Numbered from the stretch's first letter, positions 22,256-32,712 are shown. The stretch: 64,000 nucleotides of DNA from Agapetus fuscipes (GCA_951799405.1 OX637342.1:2108001-2172000); one strand, 5' to 3'. A program made the numbers and translations. The notes: a model not told the origin generated them from the sequence alone.

Positions 22256-22492
22256 TTGTTCGCGTTGTACCTTCGTGTATGTGGCAAAATAACCTTTTTC
22301 TTTTCACAGATAAATGGGTCAGCCTTACGCAATTATGTAAGTAATACTTCGACTTGCCGCATTACCCTCCAAGGAATCATATTTGGCGAAAGGAACGTAT
22401 TTATTTTCACAGGTTTAGCCTTACGACAGATAGTAAAATTTCTTGCCGTGTTGTCTCTGAAGTAAATATAGTAAATAGGGTCAGCTTTACGC
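22256..22492 (-). repeat. Three successive S1-tail-like segments
   Basis: A 3'-tail motif of S1 on the minus strand recurs in shortened form three times: near 22258-22331 (GTGTATGTGGC, TTTTCACAG, CAGCCTTACGC), 22350-22436 (TTGCCGCATTACC, TTATTTTCACAGG, AGCCTTACGAC) and 22445-22492 (GCCGTGTTGTCTCTGAAG, CAGCTTTACGC). No tRNA head is present. Confidence 0.5.
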
Positions 22493-22635
22493 TAAAAATT
22501 GTTTTTTTTTTTTTAAATTGAGAAGAGGAGCGTATTCAACCTAATTTTCCTGGCCAGTAATAGGTATTAACATTACAAATCTACAATGAAAAATATAAAT
22601 TTTTAATGAGTAGGTATATGATTATTTACTACCCC

Positions 22636-22680
22636 GTGACATCTGTAGAACCAGACTCCAAATTAAGTGCCAAGTGGTTT
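22636..22680 (-). repeat. SINE S3, small fragment
   Basis: GTGACATCTGTAGAACCAGAC matches the region of S3 just downstream of box B. Confidence 0.3.
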
Positions 22681-22810
22681 GATAGAACTAAAGGTTGCAT
22701 TTATTTTCAACATGCTAGTCAAAGTTAACGTCTTGATACGCTTTACCATAGTACGGACAATTGTATTGAAGGTTTTTCTGCTCCAGGAATTGTTACTGAA
22801 TAGTTACTGT

Positions 22811-22939
22811 TTGTGAAGACTGAGAGACCTAGCCGGTATTTATATTTTGGGTAAGAAGCATCATCATTTTTCAAGCCCTAAGCGAGATTGAACTTCAGTC
22901 TTCTAGCTTTGATGGCAAACGTTTTACCAACTTACTGTC
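22811..22939 (-). repeat. SINE S1, diverged 5' part
   Basis: GTGAAGACTGAGAGACC, TAGCCGGTATTTATATTTTGG and the remnant AAACGTTTTACCAACTTAC correspond to S1 body and head, with heavy decay. Confidence 0.5.
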
Positions 22940-22943
22940 TTTC

Positions 22944-23188
22944 GGTGCTATTCTTAGACATTTTAGTCATCCGTTTGGCCCACGCTTTGACAAACTAATG
23001 ATGCATTTGTATGAAGACCTGTTAATCCAAGATGGCCGCAAATGAGCAGCTGATTTGTTTTCATACAAATATTACCAAAATTCGGTTACACGTAAAAATG
23101 ACCATGGTGATGAGACTTTCAGCCCAGGTATTATTAGTTCGTCAAAGCGTGGGCTCAACCGACGACTAAAATGTCTAAGAATAGCCCC
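22944..23188. mobile_element. C-family MITE, copy 1
   Basis: Inverted repeats of about 60 bp: GGTGCTATTCTTAGACATTT on the left and AAATGTCTAAGAATAGCCCC on the right, extending inward through CACGCTTTGACAAACTAAT and its partner. The interior includes GATGGCCGCAAATGAGCAGC. A second copy lies at 53867. No coding capacity. The target duplication is unclear. Confidence 0.85.
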
Positions 23189-23987
23189 GTTTGATTTAAC
23201 AAGTCAGTGAAAAATGTATGAAGATCCGACTAACCTAATTGTTAGGTTTATGATTGAAAAACGCTAGAACATCATAGAGTTAAATAACTCGAATTTAACA
23301 TGTAAGAACTTCACGAAGTTATCGAATACCCTAAATTTTATTCCCAAAGTTACAGAGGCGCTATCACTTTATCAAACAAAATTCAGGATACTCGATTACT
23401 TCGAAAAAAATCTCACAAGCTTGTACTCGAGCTACAAGTTTTGTGTTGTTTCTCTGCCCAAGTAGCATTTACATTGGCTTTTTGAATTTTTCATTATAAT
23501 TTTGTGTTTTTTGATCCTGTTTCTAGTGCACCACGTATGATGGTGATTTGTTAGGGGGTATTACAGTTTAATATGTAAACCATTTATCTAGGCCCGAGCG
23601 TGCTAGAGTCTCATTTTATTTTTTGGTTTTTATTGTTAAAAGTTAAAAGGTATAGCTGTCTGAACACATGTTTTGAATAACCCCTAATCACTAAGCACTA
23701 AGAAAATAGTTTATTCTTTTTTAGTTGTTGTGTACAAGCATTTTTTTCTTGAATTAATAAAACTAAAATTTTATTTTAATGTCATAATTTCAAATAACTG
23801 TTCATTTAAAATTTTAATGTAATTCTCAGTGTTGTTTCTTATTGTAGAATTAAATGATTAATGTGTACACGAATATGGATGTTTGTAAATTTTGTACAAT
23901 TAAATTCTTTATTTTAATATGTCTCAATAACATATTGTTAATTTTTTTCAGGGTTCGGTGGTTAACACAGTGAAAGTCCATTGTATA
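23189..23987. other. No recognised feature
   Basis: A+T-rich. A weak M-family-like CTAAGCACTAAG occurs near 23690 but is too short to call. Confidence 0.45.
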
Positions 23988-24190
23988 TTAATTAAATAAC
24001 ACACAGTTTTAATTCACTTTTATTTTATTTAAATTATGTCTAACGTTTTCGCCTAAAAAGGCATCCTCAGGACAATGTCCTGAGGATGTTTTGTCAATGT
24101 CTTTGTCCTGAGGATGCCTTTTTAGGCGAAAACGTTAGACATAATTTAAATAAAATAAAAGTGAATTAAAACTGTGTGTTATTTAATTAA
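23988..24190. repeat. Near-perfect 88-bp inverted repeat with hammerhead-like core
   Basis: Arms at 23988-24075 and 24103-24190 are reverse complements over about 88 bp, with a 27-bp loop. In the right arm, plus strand, CTGAGGA at 24108-24114 is followed by the self-pairing GCCT-TTTT-AGGC and then GAAAACG. This matches the order CUGANGA, stem II, GAAA of a hammerhead ribozyme core, with one extra T before stem II. A second CTGAGGATG lies in the loop. The outer sequence (AAAAGTGAATTAAAACTGTG) resembles what I recall of Penelope-like element termini. The structure is seen; the assignment is inferred. Confidence 0.6.
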
Positions 24191-25559
24191 AATACATATT
24201 GTTAACATTAGAATATGGCAGCAGTCAGATCAAAGAAATGTAACAAATAATTCAATTAATTTAAAAATAAATAACACAATATCAAAATTAAAACAGTATC
24301 CATCTAAATAAAGCAAAAAATCACAGTTTTTTTTCACAAACTAAGACAAAACATTGTTATTTTTTCTTTGTTAATTTAAAATTAACGTAAATACTTTTAA
24401 CGCCGCATGTATCAGCGATATTTTGTACATATTTAAAGAACGATAAAAAATGTGACACAAAGAAATTAAATTTTCTGTCTATCATTTATTCTTCATAAGT
24501 TTTTTTTTGTATAAGGATACGTAATATAGTGAATATACATGTCTCTGCATACTTACATACATACAAAAATAAAGTGCATACAGAACACTAAAAATATTAC
24601 AATATTTGCTTCTGCATTTTACATATTCATAACCCATTCTAGCCTAACCAGCGCGACACAATTTCACTGTCGGGCACAATTATTCAATTGTATGCAAATC
24701 CGGAACAGATTTCAAAAAAACATTGTTTGTGCGTGCATTGTGTGCACAGATATTTTAATTATTGTTCAGTCAAATGTCACGGCGGACTGAGTCATTCTTT
24801 TAGCAAGATTCATAGACCAAATTATTCATGGCGATTGCATCAATGGGAGATGTTAGGACTTGGGATTATGTCAGACTCTTCTTTCGTTCGTGTCTCTGGA
24901 TTCGTAAGAGTTCTTTGAAAGCAGAGCCTCGGATGTTGGACTGAGCATTCAAGGCTTGAAGTGGACAAATTGTTAACGTCCTACACAATGAGATAGCCCC
25001 ACAATAAGGCGACGTGAACGCTGTGTCGTACCGTGTCTTTTGGTACGAGAAATGAGTATTCATAAACACAGCTATGAGAAAAGACTGTGCTATGCGTAGA
25101 TCAAAACATATTGTTATGATTGGACTTGGGTTTCTTTTAATTAAATTCCGATTTAAATTTATTTCACAAAATTAATTTTTCACAATACAGGTTACAATGT
25201 ACCTACGGTTCACCCTTCACTCTCTGGTTACATGTCTTCGCGTTACAGTGGTCAAAGCGACTTGTCTGTCCCACATAATTTTTGCTCACACATTATATAA
25301 GTGTGGCGGAGACAACTTTTGCATGTTCGAGAACATGGTTGATACTTACATAATGAGTTATGGAGGCATTTCTATACCAGAGTGTTCAACACTATACCAG
25401 AGACATCACACACACCAATCAGCGTGCCTAGGCTCACTCACGTCTACACGAACTCATACGTTTGTAACATTATTTTTTAAGATAAAATCAAAGTAATGCA
25501 AATCCTTTACATATTTTTGACATAGCCAGAAAGAGGTAATAATCAAAATTAATTAATTT
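24191..25559. other. No gene recognised
   Basis: 24760-25100 is less A+T-rich and carries short frames on both strands (up to 83 codons), and 25197-25496 has a 99-codon frame. None shows a motif I can name. It could be an unrecognised repeat or exon, but nothing supports either. Confidence 0.35.
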
Positions 25560-25775
25560 ATAAGGAAATCAAGAAGACCTTTAGTAAGTGTAGACGACTC
25601 CATTATAATCAGAAATATCTTGGATGATGCCGCTTCCGGTGCCAAACCACTCGGAATGTGGAAGTCCTGGGAGTAAGGGGACCATGTAAGGAAGCAGCAC
25701 AAGACAGAGAGTCCTGTAGGATTGTGGTGCGAGAGGCCCTGTGCCTTCAAGGCTTGTGGCCCGCATTGAGTAAAT
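25560..25775 (+). pseudogene. Possible LINE C-terminal fragment
   Basis: The plus-strand reading CKEAAQDRESCRIVVREALC, then LQGLWPALS, after an in-frame stop, resembles the closing AAQDRxxWRxxVxEA...GL.P segment of several LINE types. An LT repeat begins about 15 bp downstream. Only one segment matches. Confidence 0.35.
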
Positions 25776-25790
25776 TTAATAATTAATATT

Positions 25791-26012
25791 CCTTGACTTA
25801 TAGCTTAGTATGAGGTTGACTACCCATACTGTAAATAAATGGTTTACTTAGTCAATCTCACTCCTGTTTCAGGGAAGGTCGGCAAAAGTTGCAGGGTGTA
25901 TGTTCATTTGATATTGGGATTTTTATATTGTAGGTCCACATGCGGCATGTGTAAGCGCGAACTTAAACGTGGAATCTTAAATGTAATATATCTTTGCAAC
26001 TAAGATTACAGA
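25791..26012 (+). repeat. LT repeat, full length
   Basis: Starts at CCTTGACTTATAGCTTAGTA and ends at TTTGCAACTAAGATTACAG. A small deletion removes the block just after the GCGCGAAC motif. Confidence 0.8.
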
Positions 26013-26159
26013 TAGATCATACACAATCTAATGAAAATAATTTTTATTTTGTTTCAGGTAAATCATATACATTTTTGGAAGAATTCTGTGGCAATGCGTT
26101 TTTTGGATACAAAGGTAATTTCAATTTAATTTGATTTAATTTGAGTTTCGTCCTTGTGT

Positions 26160-26309
26160 TTATTTGAGATTTGGGTTTTTATATTGTAGGTTCACATGCG
26201 GCATGTGTAAGCGTGAACTTATACGTGTCTGTTTGTGAGAATGCAAATAATATGAATCCCCAATGGTTCCAGCGTCTTTGTGACATCGATTAGATAAGAT
26301 TAGATTTGA
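26160..26309 (+). repeat. LT repeat, 3' half
   Basis: TATTTGAGATTTGGGTTTTTAT, TTCACATGCGGCATGTGTAAG and GAGAATGCAAATAATATG, with the tail reduced to TTAGATAAGATTAGATT. Confidence 0.75.
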
Positions 26310-26433
26310 CTTCCGTTAACTGAGAATCAAGACCATCGACAAGACGGAGTGATAGGATTAAATTAAGAATAAACAAACGCCAGAAAAATTGCCACTTCAC
26401 ATTGTTCACTCGCCGTTTCTAGCAAATTTTGTC

Positions 26434-26697
26434 AATCTAATCAAATCTAATCTAATCTAATCTAAGTTGCAAAGATATGCTACATTGGAGATTCACATTA
26501 CATGCATTCTCACAACCAGACACGTACAAGCTCGCGCTTGCACATGCCTCATGTAAACCTACAACAAAAAAACAAATCTCAAATGGACATACACCCTGCA
26601 ACTCTTGCCGTCCTTCCCTGTAACAGGGGTGACATTGGCAAAGTGAACCATTTTTACAGCATGGGTGGTAAGCCGCATACCAAACTTTAAGTCAAGG
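26434..26697 (-). repeat. LT repeat, full length (left of head-to-head pair)
   Basis: The tail ATCTAATCTAATCTAATC leads to GTTGCAAAGATATGC and on to CATACCAAACTTTAAGTCAAGG. It faces the copy at 26728 across a 30-bp spacer. Confidence 0.85.
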
Positions 26698-26727
26698 AAC
26701 ATACACGACAAATTACATTTTAAATCA

Positions 26728-26932
26728 TTAAAAAATGGTTCACTTTGCCAATGTCACCCCTGTTTCAGGGAATGTCGGCAGGAGTTGCAGGGCTTATGTT
26801 CATTTGAGTTTGGATTTTATTTGTAAGTACACAATCAGCATTTGTAAGCGCGAACTACACGTGTTTGTTTGTGGGCATACATCTGAGAGCTTTAAATGAA
26901 TATATCCTTGCAACTTAGATTATAGATTATAG
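26728..26932 (+). repeat. LT repeat (right of head-to-head pair)
   Basis: 5'-truncated at TTAAAAAATGGTTCAC. It has the CATACATCTGAGAGC subtype and ends in TTAGATTATAGATTATAG. Confidence 0.85.
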
Positions 26933-27420
26933 AATCATCATTTAAAACTGACGCATAGCATTATAAACCATCACTGTAAGCTCACAGCATTGTCTATGAA
27001 TAGCGATGCAATACTTGTTGACGACATTTTGTCTTTATAATCTGTTGGGCTTTTATTTTATACAGAAACACGAGACCTAACAATGTGACGCCTACTAAAA
27101 TCCGTCACAGAGTTTCTATTCGTCAAATTTATTTGAAACCATTCTCAAAGTGGAAACCAAATCTCACAGCTTTTATTTCAAACACTTTAGAATGTGTTGT
27201 CACCGAACTCGTCGTTCAAAATCATGTTAATTTCGTAAAGTAACTAAAACGTTACTTAGTTGTACACATGGTGAAACTTTTTACTTTAAGCTCAGCCCTT
27301 TTTGGAAGGAAATTGAGAAGAATGTGAACTTTTGCTCCTGCTTATGCTACACGCACTGCCCATGCAACTGACCTACATATATAGTACAAATTATTACCAA
27401 GTTGTCTCCAAATGGGTCGC
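26933..27420. other. No recognised feature
   Basis: Unassigned DNA. Confidence 0.5.
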
Positions 27421-27669
27421 TGTGGCATGTGAAACGTATTTATTTTCACAGGTATGTACAGAGACCAGCCTACGCCAGCCACTTAAATTTTAAAGCTTCC
27501 AAGGGAGTCGGTTCTCATTTCCTGTGAAGACTGAGTAAGGCTTGCCGATATTACATTTCAGTTTTAAAATAAACATTGAATCGGGAAATCATTTCTGACA
27601 CACTCGGAGGCATATCGAATCCTACCCATCTGGAGTAGAATGCAAGCATTCTACTAACTGAAAATCGAT
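27421..27669 (-). repeat. SINE S1, diverged
   Basis: GTGGCATGTGAAACGTATTT, CTGTGAAGACTGAGTAAGG, ATCGGGAAATCATTTCTGAC and GCAAGCATTCTACTAACTG are present in order. Box B is eroded. Confidence 0.7.
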
Positions 27670-27692
27670 TTCCAAAGAAACTATCTCTTGAC

Positions 27693-27730
27693 CGGTCCGT
27701 AATCCAGTGGCAACACTTAAAAAATATACA
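27693..27730 (+). repeat. SINE S2, head fragment
   Basis: CCGGTCCGTAATCCAGTGGC is the S2 head. The rest is replaced by an A+T-rich run. Confidence 0.55.
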
Positions 27731-28029
27731 TATATATCTAATCTTTCCATGTCTTTTCTTTCAAGCTTTCTAAAACCTAACCGTCTATTATTTTAACACA
27801 AAAAAAACAAAATTCAAAACACTTATAAGAATTAATGACACAATAAGACTATCATTATCAAAAACATGAACAAAAGCTTACAGTGAGTGTTTAAATTTAA
27901 ATTAGGTGATTATTAAAATAGTGAATAACAGAATGCAGGGAGATTTTATTTTTTATATGGCATCGCGTGTTTGTAAAAGCGACTGGCTTTAATCGATACA
28001 TTTACTAATCAAAAAGTTGTTGTTTAGTC

Positions 28030-28600
28030 GTTAGGCGGTGATTGGGAAGCAATAATGATTAGAACAGGTAGCCTTTAAAAAAATCTCCAACACCAAGTTG
28101 TACGTTTGAGACAAAATATGTATGAGAACTAAATTTTCACTAGAGGCAGTGTCTTAGTTTCCATACGTTTATTTTAAAACACGATGATTAGTCTAAACTA
28201 ATTTATTTTTTACTTGTTATTCTCGTAGCTTTTTTAAGTCATGTAAGCGTTCACTATCATGAGTATCAAACTTTCCGTTTTAAACTCAATAAAAAATGTA
28301 TGTAAACATAAACTTTCACTAAAGGCGGTGTCTTTGTTTCCATACATTATGTGGTAAAGCTTCATGATGGAGTTTTCGTTTTTTTCTTGTGATTCTGGTA
28401 CCTAGTTTATAATATAATAAAACGTCCGCCATTCACAGTATTAATCATTACGTTAAAACTGAACCAAAACTGTGTGAGAGCTAAATTTTCAATAGAGGCT
28501 GTGTCTCAGTTTCCATTAATTTATTGTAAAACGTTACGCTTGTGTTTGAAAGTAAAAATGCTATACTTGCGGTTCAGGTAGCTTTCAAAGCGTTAGGCCG
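28030..28600. repeat. Degenerate tandem array, period about 175 bp
   Basis: The module AACTAAATTTTCACTAGAGG, then CAGTGTCTTAGTTTCCATAC and a TAAAAC box, occurs at about 28130, 28306 and 28480. A second motif (GTAGCTTT...AAG.GTTA) recurs at the same spacing near 28226 and 28573. At least three units, well diverged. This may be a satellite remnant or an internally repetitive element. Confidence 0.65.
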
Positions 28601-28772
28601 GTGAGAAATCTCAATGAGCACGAGCAAAGAGTGTTTAATTGAAAATAAATTTCGATTAAAAAACACAGAAGGGTTTGTTATTATAAAGATTGAATCTGTT
28701 GATATGGGAAACCTTTGAAAAAATTGAACCAGTTGGTTGATGAACATTTAAAATAATTTGAAAGATCTTGGG

Positions 28773-29110
28773 CCGGTAGATAGCTCAGTTGGTAGAGTGC
28801 TTGCATTCTACCCCGTGAGCTCGGGTTCGAATCCCACCGAGGAGGGTGTCAGAAATGATTTCCTATTACGGTGTTTATTTCAAACCCCATAATAATAATA
28901 CCGGCAAGGTTTACTCAGCCTTCACAAGAAATGAGTACCAGCCCCCTCGGAAGCTGGGAAATCCCCACTTCAACTGAAGTGGTTGGCGTCAGGCCGGCCC
29001 CCTTACCTGTAAAAATAAATAGGTTCAACTCGCCACATGCGACCCCTTCGGAGGCAGTTCTTCGGGGATAACGCGGCAAGAAGTTACACTATATGTGAAG
29101 CTTAGTTGCG
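28773..29110 (+). repeat. tRNA-derived SINE S1, full length
   Basis: Box A TAGCTCAGTTGG lies at 28781-28792 and box B GGTTCGAATCC at 28824-28834. The body runs through GGTTTACTCAGCCTTCACAA and GTGGTTGGCGTCAGGCC to AACGCGGCAAGAAGTTACAC and CTTAGTTGCG. The clean promoter boxes suggest one of the youngest S1 copies here. Confidence 0.88.
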
Positions 29111-29173
29111 TTGCGTTGGGCCGATGGTTAACGCTTCACAATTAAAATCACAATGTACTTACAATGTACAATG

Positions 29174-29343
29174 TACCCCTGTTTCAGGGAAGGTCGGCAA
29201 AAGTTGTGGGGCTTATGTTCATTTGAGGTTTGGATTTTATTTGTAAGTACACATTCAGCATTTGTAAGCGTGAACTACACTTGTTGGTTTGTGGGCTTAC
29301 ATCTAAGAGCTTTAAATTAATATATCCTTGCAACTTAGATTAT
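29174..29343 (+). repeat. LT repeat, 5'-truncated
   Basis: Starts at ACCCCTGTTTCAGGGAAGG and ends in GCAACTTAGATTATA. The tail has expanded into the adjacent ATT/ATTAT-rich stretch at 29344-29401. Confidence 0.8.
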
Positions 29344-29401
29344 ATTATATTATTATTATTATATTATATAGATTATATATAGATTATATATTATATATAT
29401 A
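29344..29401. repeat. A+T microsatellite
   Basis: Runs of TATTATTATT and TATAGATTATATATAG, apparently derived from the preceding LT tail. Confidence 0.7.
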
Positions 29402-29956
29402 CTTACTTGGGTCGATTCGTTATTTTTGCTATTTATTTTGAGCCTTTTAGGGCCTGTTGCACCAAACTCCAATCAGCCAAAAATTAAAATTAAGTGTAAT
29501 TTCTCCCATTAAATAAAAAATTTGGTTACACATACGTTAGTCAGCTGATGTACAAGATATTTCTTATTCAAATTCTATCATTGTATTGGTCACTTCCGAC
29601 CAATGTTTAACCGAGGTCCTTACCAGAATTCAAATTTGATGTGTCAATCAAATATTGATAGGAGGTTGGTGCAACAGGCACTTATTCTTTTGATTTTACT
29701 TCAATAGAAGATTGATGATCCACGATAACCATCCTTGTATCCTTTCTATATGTATGAGTCAGAAAGACTCACATCAAATGGATGATCAAACAAAGTCTAA
29801 TTTTTTTTAAGGTGGCGGAAGGCTTTCCAGTGAAGTTAAAAGCAACGGCACGATAAGACAAACATTTATGGGTTACAAGCGTGCTGATAATTCCAAAAGT
29901 AATTGGTTCAATGCAAGTGAAGCTAATGGTATACCTCGGGTGGCACTCCTTGTGAT
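29402..29956. other. No recognised feature
   Basis: GCCTGTTGCACCAAACTCC near 29452 pairs with GGAGGTTGGTGCAACAGGC near 29660. This suggests a worn inverted-repeat element of about 230 bp, with no other copy seen in this window. Confidence 0.45.
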
Positions 29957-30188
29957 ATCTAATCTAATCTAATCTAAATCTAAGCTGCAAAGATATGTAT
30001 CATTTGAGATTCATATTAAATGCATTCCCACAAGCAGACACGCATAATTTCGCGCTCACACATGCCGCATGTAGACCTGCAGTACAAAAAACCCAATCTC
30101 AAATGAACATAAGCCCTGCAACTCTTGCCGTCCTTCCCTGAAACAGGGGTGACATTGACAAAGTGAACCATTTTTTTACAGTATGGGC
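29957..30188 (-). repeat. LT repeat
   Basis: The tail ATCTAATCTAATCTAATC plus AAATCTAAG, then AGCTGCAAAG, CACATGCCGCATGTAGACC and GAAACAGGGGTGACATTG. It ends at the CAGTATGGG block, losing the last 35 bp of the 5' end. Confidence 0.82.
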
Positions 30189-30230
30189 AGTAGTAGCGTA
30201 AAGAATAACAAAAGTATAATAAATTTACTG

Positions 30231-30313
30231 CCGCATTGTCTCCGAAAGGATCTGATTTGGCAAGTGAAACCTTTTTATTTTCATACACAAGGATACAAGC
30301 CTTCCACCAACCA
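30231..30313 (-). repeat. SINE S1, 3' fragment
   Basis: GCCGCATTGTCTCCGAAAGG, TTTGGCAAGTGAAACC and AAGCCTTCCACCAACC correspond to the S1 tail. No head. Confidence 0.55.
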
Positions 30314-30349
30314 ATTTACTCAAAGTTAAGTTTCTCGCTACTACCAAAT

Positions 30350-30581
30350 CGTCCCGTTAGTGCTTGTTTGTCTTATCTCCAACAGAAGTAATTTAATATG
30401 TGTAGGTACTGGACCAATGTGTCTTATAAAAATGAAAAAAAATTCGAACAACTCTCCCATTGTCGTTTTTTACGTCTTTTTCTTAGCTCAGATTGCGTAG
30501 AATGTGATTCTTAAGACAATTTTATTGAAAGTTCATCTTTGAATCAGATGTCAGATAAGCCAAACAAGCACTGGGGGGACG
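30350..30581. mobile_element. M-family MITE
   Basis: CGTCCCGTTAGTGCTTGTTTG and CAAGCACTGGGGGGACG are good inverted ends. Flanks AAAT and ATAT are a 3-of-4 match to a 4-bp target duplication. Interior GACCAATGTGTCTTATAAAA and TTAGCTCAGATTGCGTAGAA are in reverse orientation relative to 42894. Confidence 0.82.
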
Positions 30582-30800
30582 ATATGGTGATGAAAGAAAT
30601 CTTCGTATCTAATCCATACACATACTCGTACCTACACCCATTTTGTTTCTTTTATTACTTCTTTTTGAACAAAATAAATCAGAAAGCTACAACACATATT
30701 TATGTAACCAGATTTTCATAACAAAACATTATTTCTCGAGGTTGGCTATTGTGTTTCTTGTGCGTCACATTATATCGGAGCTTGGACCAGAAAAAGCGAT

Positions 30801-30830
30801 ATTATAAGCCAAAGAAGCTCTGGGGGGACG
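30801..30830. mobile_element. M-family MITE, right-end fragment
   Basis: ATAAGCCAAAGAAGCTCTGG and GGGGACG repeat the right end of the copy at 30350 with two changes. Confidence 0.55.
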
Positions 30831-31210
30831 AATTGAGTTCAAAACCAAAATACCAGCGGTAATAAGTTGGTCTAAATATGCAGCTTAATTGCGTTGAATA
30901 ACAATTATTTTATTTGTAATATTTCACAATCATCTCTGAGGCTCGCTTACAATTAAGCACCCTATACAGTTTATAATTTAGGTGCTCTTTAGTTACCGCT
31001 CCCATTAGCCGCTTGTTATCGTGGACGGTTTAAAATGGTGTAAGACTCATATGGGGATCACGGCTAGGAGCCGGTTTATCTCGTGAAACATCCGTCCGTT
31101 CATTTAAACCACTTCTCAAATAATACTGCAGCAAAACCTCAACACTTGTAAACTGGTTTAAAGTCGTTCGGAAAACAAAACAAAAAGAAGTAACAAAGCT
31201 ACTCATTTAG
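30831..31210. other. No recognised feature
   Basis: Unassigned DNA. Confidence 0.5.
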
Positions 31211-31453
31211 TGTAGCTTCTTATCAGCCTAAATTATTGATTTTTGCCCACCCCTTCATTTGTAGTGGGGATTTCCTAGCACCCTGGGTGGCTGGTACTCA
31301 TTTCTTGAGAAGACTAAGTATACCTTGCCGGTATTTTATTTTGGATTTGAAATCAACACCGAAGGGGAAATAATTTCTGACATCGCCCCTGGGGCTTGAA
31401 CCCGAGCTGTTGGCATGGAATGCAATCACTCTACCAACTCAGCTATCGACTGG
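31211..31453 (-). repeat. SINE S1, nearly full length
   Basis: Head complement CCAACTCAGCTATCGACTGG, box B complement GGCTTGAACCC (one change), the GTATTTTATTTTGGATTTG block and CATTTGTAGTGGGGATTTCC. Confidence 0.78.
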
Positions 31454-31466
31454 ACATAAATCTTAT

Positions 31467-31661
31467 CAAATCTAATCTAATCTAAGTTGCAAAGATATCT
31501 TATATTAGAGATTCACATTACATGCATTCTCACAGCCGCAGACACTTACAAGTTCACGCTTGCACATGCTTCATGTGAACCTACAACATAAAAACCAAAT
31601 CTCAAATGGACATACACTCTGCAACTCTTGCCGTCCTTCCCTGAAACAGGGGTGACAGTGA
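31467..31661 (-). repeat. LT repeat, 5'-truncated
   Basis: Starts with the tail TCTAATCTAATCTAAGTTGC and stops inside GAAACAGGGGTGACAGTG. Confidence 0.82.
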
Positions 31662-31765
31662 CATTAGGATATTGAATCAATTTAATATTGTTATGAATTG
31701 CATGACAAATTATCTAGAACGCCACTTACCTGCACATAAACAGCAATTTCTTACATTTTCTAGTG

Positions 31766-31872
31766 TGCATGTGGCGTGTGGAACCTTTTTATTTTCACTT
31801 TCTTAGGCTTACCACTTTAGTGGGGATCAAATCGTGAACGTGGGCATTTTATCAACTAAGATATCGACTGGC
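31766..31872 (-). repeat. SINE S1, internally deleted
   Basis: Tail block GTGGCGTGTGGAACCTTTTT joins directly to the head block AACTAAGATATCGACTGG, with only GTGGGGATCAAATCGTGAACG between. Confidence 0.6.
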
Positions 31873-32712
31873 TATCAACCTATGTTTATAAAGTATAAAA
31901 AAATATTCCAAAATTGAAATTTATATAGTACCTAAGTGAGAACTAAAGTTAAAAATATGTTTATTTATTTTACAAATTTGATGGTTAATTGTGTACTTAC
32001 GTCTGTCGTTGACAAGCAATAATGTATTCGAAGAAGTTACGAACATTGAATTAAAATGAATATTTAATACCGTCATAAAATATTTATTTTTAATGACTTT
32101 CCTTCTCTTTATCTACAGGTATATTGACAGTATATTAGATGTAGAGACATGCCAAACTAAAAACAACTTAAAATCTGCAAACATCGAATTGACTTGTTTT
32201 ACGAGATAAACGAATATTGAAACAGTAGTCTACAATTAAAACAGTAGTATGGGTCTGTCTCAGTCACACCTATGTCTCATTCACTCATGTACGGATCCTT
32301 TGATGCGGGACAAGGATGCAAGATTTGTTAATTTCGTCTTGGATTATGTTTACAACGCCCGTATGCTGAACGACTGAGAATTTACTTTCGTCCTTTTGAC
32401 CTGTATCCTTTTACTTAAGAAGGAAGTCATCGAGTTTTGAATTGTTTGTACGAAACCGGAAAAATACATCTACGAGTATAACAATGCTATTTATATTTGG
32501 AATATTCAATGACTGTATTTTGTCGTAAAAGTTTATATTTTTATACTCGTGGAGTGTTCCAAATTTTGTATAAAAATGGGATAGCACGTCCTGTGCATGC
32601 ATTATTTCAAGAAAATTTTAAATCCTCGATAACGTCCTGACTTCCTGAGGTGTATCCTATTTTTTTATAATCGGGTTTTTAAGGTTTTGTTGTTTTTATA
32701 TACCTACTTAAA
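31873..32712. other. No recognised feature
   Basis: A+T-rich. GAAGTCATCGAGTTTTG (32426) and AAAAATGGGATAGCACG (32572) reappear as GAAAGTCATCGAGTAAC and AAGTGGGATAGCACC at 33474-33515. This shows an unnamed dispersed repeat shared by the two places. Confidence 0.45.

Noticed and set aside
22944..23188. Bacterial-type or novel defence system in the window
   Set aside because: All structure is accounted for by eukaryotic transposable elements and tandem repeats. No gene cluster of any kind is present.
24539..25500. Cluster of short frames as exons of a host gene
   Set aside because: No conserved motif and no consistent splice phase visible. Without homology search this cannot be supported.
26434..26465. 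TCTAATCTAATC runs as telomeric repeats
   Set aside because: They are the TTAGATT-type 3' tails of LT repeats, always in the same register at the same end. They are short, and the unit is not the arthropod TTAGG.
26120..26470. CRISPR-like spacing of repeats
   Set aside because: Repeats are long, dispersed, in both orientations and eukaryotic transposon-derived. There is no regular repeat-spacer array.
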